A model generated the notes under the pieces. It was not told where the DNA came from and did not search any database. It worked only from the letters and a program-made list of their open reading frames with translations. Source: Chloridium humicola (Eukaryota; Ascomycota; Sordariomycetes; Chaetosphaeriales; Chaetosphaeriaceae). From it: DNA of 64,000 nucleotides. Position numbers and translations under genes: made by a program. The DNA lies in contig JAPDFF010000001.1 of the NCBI GenBank assembly GCA_027569505.1, forward strand, positions 1,178,001 through 1,242,000, written 5' to 3'. Positions 42,601-53,600 of the stretch are shown here, piece after piece (the stretch's first letter is position 1; every line of letters begins with the position of its first letter).

Positions 42601-44456
42601 AGCGGGTTGATGAAACGGGTGGTCGACATTGTTGGGCGGCAGCTCAGGGAATCGTCAACGTGGGGTTGTGGTGTTCTGCAAGATCACACGATTGCGCAGC
42701 TGGTGGTGGAGCTGAGGGATGCTGGGGCTGGCATCACCGACTCGTACCTCGATCTGGACAAAGAACTCCGAAAGTGGGCTGGACGGCCAGGGGAAGGCTA
42801 TCGGATCCTGCGCCTGATCGAGCGCTCGACGAGTGCTGCCATGCGCTGCTGGTATCAGGACAAACACGTCAAGGGCGCTCCATCGCCCGCTGGGTACCGC
42901 CGGCCAAAACCGCCTGCGAGTCTCTCGGTCCCGTCAGCACCGACGGTCCTCCCCTTTCACACCTTCACCTGTCCCGTTCCCGCCAAGGATGTGCGGATGA
43001 TCTCGCAGCGGAATGCGCTAAGGATATCCTTCTCGACACTCCGGTCGCCCTGGATCCCTACTACCGTGTACGAACCACCAGACCCGCCGAGCCCTCACTT
43101 GAATGTCGGATACGTCTCGTCCGATTTCAATAACCACCCTCTAGCACATCTGATGCAGTCTGTCTTCGGGATGCACAACCCCCGACGCGTCAAGGCGTTC
43201 TGCTACGCGACAACGGCGAGCGATCGGTCCGTTCACCGACAGCAGATTGAACGCGAGGCGCCTGTCTTCCGCGACGCGAGCACCTGGTCCCCGGATAGAC
43301 TAGTTAAGCAGATCGTCCAAGACAAGATCCATATCCTGGTCAACCTCAACGGGTACACCCGTGGAGCGCGGAACGAGGTCTTCGCCGCCCGTCCGGCTCC
43401 GATTCAGATGTCGTTCATGGGGTTTGCGGGAACGCTGGGGGCTGAGTGGTGCGATTACCTGCTCGCCGACACGACAGCTGTCCCCCCGTCGACTCTCCGA
43501 CCGCACCGCAACAACTTGACGCTGGGGGACGTGTTCCGTGACGAAGCCGATGCTGATGCTGAGGACTGGATCTACTCGGAGAACATCATCTTCTGCCGCG
43601 ACACCTTTTTCTGCTGTGATCACAAGCAGTCTGCAGATGGGCACAACGAGAGGGACTTGACGTGGGACGAGGACCAGCGGAGGCGGTGGAACATGCGCAA
43701 GGAGCTGTTTCCCAATCTCCCGGACGACGCCATCATCCTCGGGAACTTCAACCAGCTCTACAAGGTACGTTCCCTACCCCAGCCCCCTTCATCCAGAGCA
43801 ACAAGACTAACAAACCCCCCCAGATCGACCCCACCACCTTCCGCTCCTGGCTGCGCATCCTCGCAGCCTGCCCCAAAGCCTACCTCTGGCTGCTCCGCTT
43901 TCCCGAGCTCGGCGAAACGCACCTGCGGCGCACCGCGCGCGAGTGGTCGGGCGAGGGCGTCGCCTCGCGCATCATCTTCACCGACGTGGCGCCCAAACAA
44001 CAACACATCTCGCGCGCGCGCGTCTGCGACCTGTTCCTCGACACCCCCGAGTGCAACGCCCACACGACCGCCGCAGACATCCTCTGGTCCAACACCCCGC
44101 TGCTGACGCTGCCGCGGTACGAGTACAAGATGTGCTCACGCATGGCGGCGTCGATATTGAGGGGGGCGTTGCCGAGGGGGGAGGAGGGGGAGAGGGCCGC
44201 GGGGGAGTTGATTGCGAGGAATGAGGGGGAGTATGAGGAGTTTGCGGTGCTGTTGGCGAATGGGTTGGGGTATCGCGATAGGGGGGAGTATAGGGAGGGG
44301 GTGGGGAGGCTGGCGGAGTTGAGGAGGGTGTTGTTCAAGAGTAAGTGGAGTTGTGCGCTTTTTGATACGCAACGGTGGGTGAGGGATTTGGAGGAGGCGT
44401 ATGGGATTGCTTGGGGGAGGTGGGAGAGGGGGGAGGGAGGGGATATATATCTTTGA
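39619..44456 (+). CDS. O-GlcNAc transferase-like protein, TPR plus GT41 catalytic domain
   Basis: The GT41 family transfers GlcNAc (or fucose in SPY) from nucleotide sugars to Ser/Thr of cytosolic and nuclear proteins. The model is join(39619..43764, 43824..44456), 1592 residues; the 59-nt intron joins NFNQLYK to IDPTTF. Residues 1-470 are low-complexity, rich in His, Gln, Pro and Ser. TPR-like units occur at about 480-570 and 855-950, separated by a long acidic or variable insert. The catalytic part holds YVSSDFNNHPLAHLMQS (about 1165-1180), PIQMSFMGFAGTLGA, NFNQLYK with the nucleotide-binding Lys (about 1382), FTDVAPKQQHISRARVCDLFLDT, and CNAHTTAADILW (about 1460). These match OGT blocks that bind UDP-GlcNAc. 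An overlapping ATG at 39603 in another frame makes the start less sure. Activity is unproven for most ascomycete homologues. Confidence 0.88.
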
Positions 44457-47400
44457 GGATTTGAGGCCTTCGGGATGGGGTGATGGTGGGAGGCAGTTCT
44501 GCTGGGCATTTGGAGGTTGAGATGGGCTGGCATGCTACGGGGTATCGTTAGACCTGTTTTCGCACTACTTCTTCGCGCGCTGCTCTTGAGAGTGTTGGTT
44601 TCTGTCGTCGGCCGGGGTGGGTTGGTTGTTGCGCAAGCTTCGATCTAGACGGAGGAGGTTGACTTGGCCCCCTTTTTTTCTTTTCTTTTTACACCCAGTT
44701 TTGTTTTGATGATGTTCATGAGAAGAAGAAAGATGGGACTGGAGTTATAAGTGCGAATGCACAAGGAGGATGGATGGATACATTTGCAGTGCTTGTTCTT
44801 AAATGCCTTTTCAGGGGCGAGACAAGACGGCGTACGAACCCGGTTTGGGGACGAAAGGGATGGGCACGCTTCAACGCTAGATACCGATTTGACTTTAATT
44901 GATCTTCTCGTCACTTTCTCCTTTATACTCATGACTTTGCTGCTTCGCTGGGGTTATCATGTGAAACTATGCTGGTAAACGACACCCGTTCATCCACGGT
45001 GCAATGTTTGGTAATGGGCGGTTCTTGGTGGTAGATGTTGGCCAGCAGATAGCTATGTATTCCGGTACATGTGCATATTAAGTATCTGTCGTCGAGGCTA
45101 CTCGGGAATGCCACAAGAACTGTACAGTCACAAGGAGCCAGGAACGGTGCAGCGATGTTAGACTACGGAACACCCTGAAGTGTGGTGTTGTCTGCAGAAA
45201 CTCGGAATTGGCGGGACTGTAAGGTAACCCACATCAAACGTGGATGTGTGTGTGTTATTTGCGGTCAAGGCAGCATGTGTGTACTTTTGATGTTTGGAGA
45301 TCTGTCGGCATTATCTCTAACTGCCCCTTCGTCTCGAGTGTTCGTCTCCTTGGAGACTCTTTCCAGTCGCCAGTTTAGTTCCCCAAGTTGAATACCTCTT
45401 CTAAAAGCCACGCACTGTAACTAATGGCGTGCTATCGGATTCCGTGCTTATCCGGGAGCTGAAAAGAAACTGAACGTCCAATTCCACCTGAACATCAATC
45501 GTACCTCCCTCGAATCCCATGGCATCCGAGCCTCATATTTCCAAAAAGAATGACGACATTTGCAATATAGGGCACTTGGAGTTGATTTGAGTGTACAAAG
45601 AATTAGATGTCTTACTGAAGTTGGAAATCTTTCTCAAAACACCACATCATAGCATCTCCAGGTTGCTTCAATGCCGAAAGATTGCCTGTGACGGGGACGA
45701 TGAGGATTTGTCGACAGGGATGCTGCAGTAGGGGCAGACGCAAGAGGGAGAAAACTCTGCATTGTGCGATGAACGGTAATGTGTTTTGCAATGGGCAGTC
45801 GCGGTAGCCGAACTCCATCTCAGGGGAAGTCCTGTCCCTCGCCCGCAGGTTGCTGATGTCACGGCCGAGGATGCTGTTAGAGACGATAGTAGAGAGAGCA
45901 ATTTTTGTATGCAAAAATTGGGCTGGAGGTGGCGGCCGAGTTGCCCTTCCTCCTGACCTGGACTCCGCTGTCCACCACCATCACTCCTTTCTGCTGTTTA
46001 TGCCAGGCACCTGCTGGCGGGACTCGCCAAGTTTGCTCAACTCAACGCGTGGCAGTTGCCATTCTCTCATCCGCAAGGAGTCAAACACTGCCGTCCCTCC
46101 CGTCAGCCTTGAGTGTTGCATGGTACACCTGATGTAGGACGTCAAGGAAGCTGAGTGAAGCATCCGTCTGGCTACAAATGACAAGCCCTCGCGGAGAACC
46201 CAAAGAACAAGCAAAAAAATATTAGCTCCCATCAACACGCGCCCACATTGATGATAACCCGTTATCACTCCTCCAACTGAGCGTGCACCGCCTCGGCTAG
46301 ATCCAAGCTGCCGCTCCATGCCGTTCAGCTGCGAAGTGTCCAAGTCGCAATCTTGCGCCGATCCAACCACAGACACCAGATACACTTTGCCACAGTTCTT
46401 CTGAAACAACAGTCATGCCATGCGGAAGCAAGGAGGGCAGGAACAGTTAACAGGTCGGTTTTGGCGGAGCGTACGAAGTACAAACACTCTTTCCCCCGAC
46501 TCCTTGCAGCCTTAGAACGGGCAGTGGGCAGCTGACGGCGGATGGTTTGCCAGCGCATGAAGGCCGAGGAGCGGCAACAAGAGAGGGGGGAGAAAGAGAG
46601 GAGAGACCGGTGTTGCTACGGTGCGCAGAGCTCCCCTCATGTCTTCCTCGCTCGCTGTTGACCGTGTCTCTCGTCGCCAGTTTGCCTTTCTCTTTTCCGT
46701 TTTACGCCGGTGAGGGCCTCTCATGGGAAGGATTTCAGCCCTTATGAACTTTCAGATGTTGCAGAACTCGCAGAGTCTCTTCACTGAAAGCTGGCCTTGA
46801 ACTTTTGGATGTTTAGTGTTCCTTGGTAGTCCAAGAAGATGAAAAAGGGGCTGGCTCAGCACATGGTGGAGAAAGAAGGGCAGGCACTTGGCCGCCCAAC
46901 CGTTGTTAATTCAAACCCACCATCTGAGCTAAGGACAAGGCTCTTGTCTTTCCGTCCCCCCTCTCTTGCTAAGAGAAGACGTCTGTACCTCACTCTCTTC
47001 TCCCTTTTTCTCAGATGAAGGACACCATCCCTGACCCAAATCCCCGACGGCATCTCTCGCCGAAAAGCGATCGCACAAACCGCACATCAAAATCTCCCAC
47101 ATACAAGTCATCCCTCACATGGTCCTTAAGCCGTCCCGGCAAAGGGAGCAAAAAAAGCAATAATGATATGTAATCGAGGTAGGACAGCATGGCCGCAAGA
47201 CATTTGTTCAGTGATAGCCTTGAGGTAACGGTGCGAGCATGGCACGCTCCTTGGTTGGCCAGCAACAGAGAAGGAGGGCGAGAAGAGGAAGTCTTCTCGA
47301 CAAGGAGGGAGGGGTGAGCGTAAGTGAGACAGGTGTGCCACCCACTGCTCCGTGAGGGGGCCACCCTCGAGCCACGTCCTCGTCAACGGGGAGACCGCAT

Positions 47401-50400
47401 TGTTTGAAGAGATGGCGCCCGGCGGACCGTTATCAGGGGCCGTACCGTACCGTCACCGTTATGATGCCCATGTCGAAGGGTGAGGCGAGCTGGTAATGGC
47501 CCCAGGGAATTTTGAAGACGTGTTCTGGTAGCCAATCAGCCGGGATATCCCATACATATGTAGGGAGAAAGCAGGCCAGGAGAAGCAAGAACAGGGGAAG
47601 CCTACAATGCCCTAAGGTGGTAGTTATTACAGAGGGGCGGGCACGAGGAAGAGCTCGGGAATGAGGTGACGATGGAGGCTCCCCGTATTGTGTGTTTCTC
47701 TGCTGGCGTTTCAGAGGAATTCAGATGCATTGTCTGTGCTTTGCCTCTCACTCACATCGGGCCCCTCGTCATTTTCCGAGAAACGAGCAAGCAAAGATGA
47801 TCGATTCTCAGATCTCTGCCAGGTTGTTTTAGCCCTAGGAGGCTTAAGTTCTCCCGATCCAGAGGTTGCATCCCAGGTGAAGGCGATCGAGACAAGAATC
47901 CTCCCCAATCTTGCTCCCCTCCTTTATCTTCGCTCTCTGATAATGGACTCTACGGTGTCAAGCAAACTTAGCCGAAGGTTCACACAAGCGGAGCCGGAAC
48001 ACATGTGTGTGTGTGTGTGTGTGTGTCTGGCGACCCCATGTCTCACATCACCCCCTCCCCGAGAACGCCTAGATGGCGCGATCCCAGCTGGACGGCACGA
48101 TCAGAGTCCTGCAATCTGTGAAGATTTGCAAAGGCCAAGCTCAGGATTTTCCGAAGCCAAGCAGCCACAACGATTATCGCCGGCCACTTGGGAGAGGGGA
48201 TGAGAGACATGCAGGAGGCAAGAGGGGCCCAGCCATGGAAGGGGTAATGTCAAGCAGGGCTGATCAAGCGAGCAACGTTTTGAGAGGCTAGAGGGTCGGG
48301 TCGTCGTCCCGTGTGGATGGCGTTCTGGCGCCCAGCAGGGCGTTCCCCTCTTGCGCCCGTTGCGCGAGCATCAAATCATGAAATTGGGCTAGACCTCTGT
48401 TCGTCGTCTCTCACGCCAGCCAGGGAAAAGGGATGACAGGTCTGCCTGCGGGCCCACGCAGGTTCAAACCGCATGAGCCACGTCAGTCAGCCTTCAGCAA
48501 GAGCACCGTTCCTCGGTCTCAAATCTTAAGAACTGGCGATCGAGAGTCAGGAGTTGAAGGGTTTGCCACAGACCCATTGGAGATGAGCAACCGCGATCTG
48601 AAAGGCCAGGTCTGCGACCGGCTCAGCTACTCACGATCCAGGAGCAGTTTCCTCAACAGGCAGAGAAACGGACCCATTGGAGGAGATCAATGTACCTCAT
48701 TTCCATACACCCGATCAAGCCAACCATGGCGAAGGACTCAGCAGAAAGTCTGACCTTAACCTGTCCTCGGTGGGCGATGTCTCGATGTGACCGTTGAGAA
48801 CGAGCTCATCTGCTCCGATGTCTCAGAGCCAAGTGACCGCGGCTTCCGGGACGTGCCCGGCTCAAAGCGAGAGTCATTCTCTGGGGGGTGAAGGAGCTCG
48901 GGGCCCTCCCGTTCCACACGTTCAACGGCCATGTTCTTGCGGCGAGAAGATCGGGATGGGCGTATTGGTGGGTAGTCGACCGGTCTCTACGGAGGTGTGC
49001 CCGGAGCTGGCTCGAGTGTGAACCGCTCAGAAGAACCGCGGTATGTTTGGAAACGGAAGGGGAAACGGCTGGCGTAGCTGGTAAGGGCGGGACTGACGAT
49101 GGCGCCTGCTCACCTCCTTCTCGGTGGCGTCTGCCCGTCCCGGATCGGGGCGGGGACTTCATCCCTTCCTTGCAGGTCGAGGCGGCTCAAGTTTGAGCTG
49201 GACAGGGGTTTGGTGTTGGGGAAGGATCCAATCGAGTGGTCGGGACGCTCGTTGACGGTGAGATGCAGCTTTGGCGCCTGCATCGATCGGCCAGCCATAG
49301 CCAAACGGATGTCTTTTTACCACTCCATGACGCTTGAAACAGGTTGGCCCAAGCAGACGACCAACCATGGGCGAGGCATGAGCAATGGTTCTCAAACCGA
49401 ACGAGACGTATTAGACCGCAGAGATAAGTTTCTCCGAAGGATCAACCGCGCCTTGCTCTTTCCAGATTGTGTTAAAGATGTGAAGACTTCACTCCTTGCA
49501 CAACCCGCTCCCCGGCGCCGAGAGGTGAGCGGAGGTCACATCGCGTCCTTTCTTGGTGCGAGTTGTACCACAGTGTTGAAAAAGAAGGCAAACTGGCAAG
49601 ACAGAAAAACAGTCAGAAGAGCTGCCCAGCATGTCTTCAGGGGCAACAAGACCGTTCATTGCCTCAAGACCGAGGAATGGCTCCAGGCGCCGCAGCACCC
49701 CCCTCCGGGGCATCTGGTGAGGACTTCCCGTTTAGGGAATTGGGGCGTCAAAGCCTCAGCTGAACGTTCGCTAGATTTCTCCAGGAACGGTTAACGGCGC
49801 AGGTACGTACCGCCAGGGGCCCCGGCAGCGGACCAGGAGCGCCACCGAAGATCCTCCCTGTGTGATTGGGCACCCCCGTCCCGGCGCCGTGTGACAACGG
49901 TTTTTGCGTCAACGCTAACGGCGGATCCCTCCCCTTCCCGGCCCAGGTCGGCGAGTCGGGCTTCAGCCACATGCGAGGAGGGTGATGCCCGAGCCGCTGG
50001 CATGCTGACACGAGGCGTGGCCTCGTTCGGCTGTCGTCTGCTCCGGACTGCTAGCTGCACCCGCACGTCATCCGTTTGGCAGCGTTCCAAGGCGGTTGTC
50101 GTCGCAATGGCTCTGTTCTTCGTGAAGTCCGCAGACAGGGCATCATCGATCCTGGATGATCCCGGCTCCTGGCTGCGTGTTCCCGCCCTGGTATCAGTTC
50201 TCCTCCGGGACTGAGAGCCGCGAGAAAACCAGGGCCAAAACGTGTGGATGGACGAGACGGGCGGACGATTCGTGGACACAGCAATCGAGAGTCGGCTCAA
50301 CAGCTGGAAGGGAGGCGGCGACGGCAGGGCGGTAGGCGAATCGGAGGTCTTCAGTGAACGGGAAGATCATGCAGGCCCGCTGCATGGGCAGGACCAAGCG

Positions 50401-52694
50401 AGAACGGCAGGCAGTCCGGGGACGCCTGGTGGTGTGTTCCGGGCAGAAAGGAGAGATTGCTCACCATCCGGACTCGTGCCCAGTCCTGGGTTCCACGATC
50501 TGGCGGTTGGGAGGAGCAAACATGGCGGGCGGGTGCTGAGCTTGGCACTTGGCGGCGTGGGGTTCGGCGTGTTGTTGGACCGAAAAGAGGGTCGAGAAGA
50601 GAGCCGCGGCAAGTTCAGCTTCCATGCGTTGGTTGTTCGTTGGAAGGAAAAGCAAGATTGCGGAGAGAAAACTCAGCACCTATCGGTGTGTCGGTGTGAG
50701 GTGAGTGGTGGGCAAGTGGTGGGGGCGGGGTGGCTGCCTGCCATTCCAGGTCAGTCTCCCAGTGTCCCAAAAGGGAAACCAGTATCGGTTGCTTCCAGGA
50801 GTGGTGTGATGCCTGCCCATTGTGCACTGATGGGGAAAGAGCCGCCATCGAATCGAGCATCCAATGGTGGCAGGCACCGTCGGTGACGAGATCAGACCGT
50901 TAACTCTCCGGAAAGAACTTTCCAGCTTTCCCAATGCCCTGTTTTCTCAGAGGAACTTCTGTGGACGAGAGCTGGCGCAACCTCCGGCTCGGTTCGATGT
51001 TTGTCTCGCTTCCCAGCAACAGGGCTGGAAACCATCCCACAGACCGTTTGATATGACCTTCTGGGTTAGCACCTTCGGCTCAGTCAGGTACCGGGTCGCT
51101 CGGGATAGCCTCATCGAGTTTGGTCGCTGTCAGCCCCGCACTCTCGAGGCCTCTGAACCAGCCCCCTTACCCCCCTTCTTCAAAATCGATGAGCTGACCT
51201 CTCTCAACACGTGCTTCCATCAATTCTGCAACATCTCTATCCCATCTCAGTCCCGGATTGTCTGAAGAGGCCAGGAAACAAGCATGCCTGGAATCTGGTG
51301 CGCCAACTCACGGCATGGCTTCCCGTCTGGTCTGGGCGGCCAGCATTGAGAGTGCAGTCGGGAACGTGCCGCGGCTGCAGTGTGCTGCTTGGTGCAACCT
51401 CAGGATGACAGTCAAAAGGGAGCGCCTGGAGCCTCGCCTGCGATCCCCGGCTCCTGTTGGTCACTGGACTGGCTCGTTGTGGTATGTATCCGCATGGGAT
51501 TTCCCGCACGGCGCACACCACCGGTTTGGGGGAGCTAACGTTGACGAACGAAGCGGCGTTGCAGCGAAGACGCACCCCGGAACCTGCTCCTTTTTAACCG
51601 GCCGGGAACCCAGGCGGACGGGTCGTCGAAGCCACCCGCAAGGATCAGCACGGTCCGCCTCGCTGGGCCCCTGGGATGAGGACGAGAACCATCCCCACCA
51701 CAGATCTCGAGAAGCGATCGAGTCAAGGTCAGGACAATTCAACAACATAACGGAGGAGGCGCACCGTTTTCAACCACGCATCTGAACACCGCGCTACGGA
51801 GTAAGACACTGGAAATCATGCGGGCAGTGGTCAGTTTTGGAACCTCTCTCGCGACCCAAAATTCAGGGGAGGAACCGGCAGGCTGGTCGCGCGGGGAAAA
51901 GGAGAGGTGACCTGACAGCGCGCCTCCCTTCCAAGGGTTGCGACAGCTGTCTGCTGGGAGTTGATCTCCGAAGGGATGGGATGGAGGCGCCCGCCGCCCT
52001 CGCTGTTCATAAGACACGTCTTAAGACATGGGCGAGGTGACCGGCTCGCGGCAACTGGAGGAATTATTCTTCAAAGTGCCGTACAGTGGCGAGCACGTTT
52101 TGCGTCGCATTCCACAAACTCCCAGTTTGTGTGCATGTCTGGGCACACGGCCTCGAGACGGCCTGCTTGACTCGAGAGACCGAGGTGAGGCTGACGAAAA
52201 AGGGGATCAACTTGGAGGCGCAAAACGTGGTTTGCTTGGCAGCACCGTTCAGCGGGCCCGCAGTTCAGCAGCCAGATGACTGAAAGACAAGACAGGGGAG
52301 CGTCTTAAGCCGACCCCCCGGGGTTGCCCTGCCCAGGGGTATCGACCCTGGCAGCATGCCCGGTCCACAGGCACGGCGCAGACGGTGGCACTACGGGTTC
52401 CCAGTCCCTCTCGAGTCCCCACGCAGTGCAGATTGCCGGAGTCTCATTGCTCACATATTAACGAGCGGCGCCCCGCCTGGCCCCCCTTCACTTTGATCTG
52501 TCCCGTCCACTCAACCGGCCCAGTGATACAGTACTGTCCGAAGTCAACCTTCATCGACTTGGTCTTCTCTCATCACCACATATTCCAAGACGGACTACGC
52601 AGGATACGTCGAGCCCCCCTCTCGCCACCACAACTACTCTGCAGCGGCCTCTGCCCGACCACAACTTACAGCACGGCTCGCAGCATCAGCATCA
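44457..52694. other. 8.2-kb gene-poor region upstream of the Myb gene
   Basis: I recognise no protein, tRNA or transposon here. Base composition is GC-rich and does not look repeat-induced-point-mutated. Many overlapping short frames exist in all frames (for example 49099-49794 and 50242-50886), with no domain, no family motif and no consistent intron structure. Landmarks include a (GT)11 repeat (48005-48026). The last ~200 bp before 52695 are CA/CT-rich like a 5' leader. Long transcribed leaders or non-coding RNAs are possible but cannot be seen from sequence. Confidence 0.4.
48005..48026. repeat. (GT)11 microsatellite
   Basis: Eleven uninterrupted GT units in the gene-poor region; likely length-polymorphic. 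Confidence 0.95.
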
Positions 52695-53600
52695 ATGTCA
52701 TCAGAACAAGCAGTCAACAAGGGGAGCTGGGAGGGAGACGAGGACAATATCCTTGTTCAACTTCACAGCGCCTATGGGCCGAACTGGACACGCATCTCCG
52801 AGGCTTTGGGCACCAGGTCAGCCAAGCAATGCCGAGAGAGGTACACGCAACAACTCCGGCCTGGGCTCAACCGCTCACCCATATCGGAGGATGAGGGACG
52901 GCGGATCATGGAGATGGTACAGGAGTGTGGGCAGCGGTGGGCGCAGATCGCCAGGAACTTGGGCACCAACCGCAGCGACAACCAAATCAAGAACTGGTGG
53001 AACGGCGCCAAGCGCAAGGAGACGTCCAAGAGGCAGGACGTGACCCCGATCCCGGGCCAGCAGCTGCCCCAGGACCTTTCGCCCACACCTGGTCTGGCCG
53101 CCCTTTCTGAGCGCCGTGGTGTGCTGCCCCCGTCCCGGCTCGATCTCCCATTCCGGCCCGACAATCTTTCGCCTCCTACTGTCACCGATCTCTCCGCTCG
53201 CTCCTACATGTCCGACCGTCCCCCTTCTCTGGTATCCGACCACGGTTCAGCATGGAGCATTTCGCCGCCTGCCTACTCTCCTCTCGCGCTGCCACCTCTT
53301 TTGCCTTCGCCTCAGCAGCAACATCAGCAGCAGGACGGCTACTATCTTAACCCCGGCCCTAAGCAGAGCGGCTTTGGGCCGGCCCGCCGGTCTTCCGAGA
53401 TCTTGCATCACCCGCCAAGCGGCTACATCCACCACTCCTCCTCGCCCCAGAGCTGCTACGCCAAAACCGCACCTACTTCTCCCATTAACCGGGCATCATC
53501 CCGGTGGGAGCCGTACCGGACCTCGGGACGGCGGCCGAGCACCGGCTACCTCAAAGACGAGAAGAATAGCAAGAGCTCTCTTGCTTTCATGCTCAACTAA
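52695..53600 (+). CDS. Two-repeat Myb (SANT) DNA-binding protein, FlbD-like
   Basis: A single exon encodes 301 residues. Two Myb repeats fill the N-terminus. R1 is about 8-57 (GSWEGDEDNILVQLHS to SAKQCRERYTQQL) and R2 about 62-112 (SPISEDEGRRIMEMVQ to SDNQIKNWWNGAKRK). The regularly spaced aromatic residues and the recognition helices CRERY and IKNWW are intact. The rest is a disordered Pro/Ser/Gln-rich tail with polar patches, typical of an activation or interaction region, and ends SSLAFMLN. The closest characterised group I know is the FlbD/Rca-1 and c-Myb-like factors that control conidiation and secondary metabolism, but this is resemblance and not orthology. The start at 52695 begins just before R1. 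Gene-free flanks of 8.2 and 6.3 kb suggest complex regulation. Confidence 0.88.
   Translation: MSSEQAVNKGSWEGDEDNILVQLHSAYGPNWTRISEALGTRSAKQCRERYTQQLRPGLNRSPISEDEGRRIMEMVQECGQRWAQIARNLGTNRSDNQIKNWWNGAKRKETSKRQDVTPIPGQQLPQDLSPTPGLAALSERRGVLPPSRLDLPFRPDNLSPPTVTDLSARSYMSDRPPSLVSDHGSAWSISPPAYSPLALPPLLPSPQQQHQQQDGYYLNPGPKQSGFGPARRSSEILHHPPSGYIHHSSSPQSCYAKTAPTSPINRASSRWEPYRTSGRRPSTGYLKDEKNSKSSLAFMLN

Noticed and set aside
44645..44932. Minus-strand ORF of 95 codons after the OGT-like gene
   Set aside because: No recognisable family or convincing codon pattern; lies in the likely 3' UTR of the OGT-like gene.
49099..49794. ORF of 231 codons in the gene-poor region
   Set aside because: No domain, irregular composition and several equally long overlapping frames; no splice or motif support.
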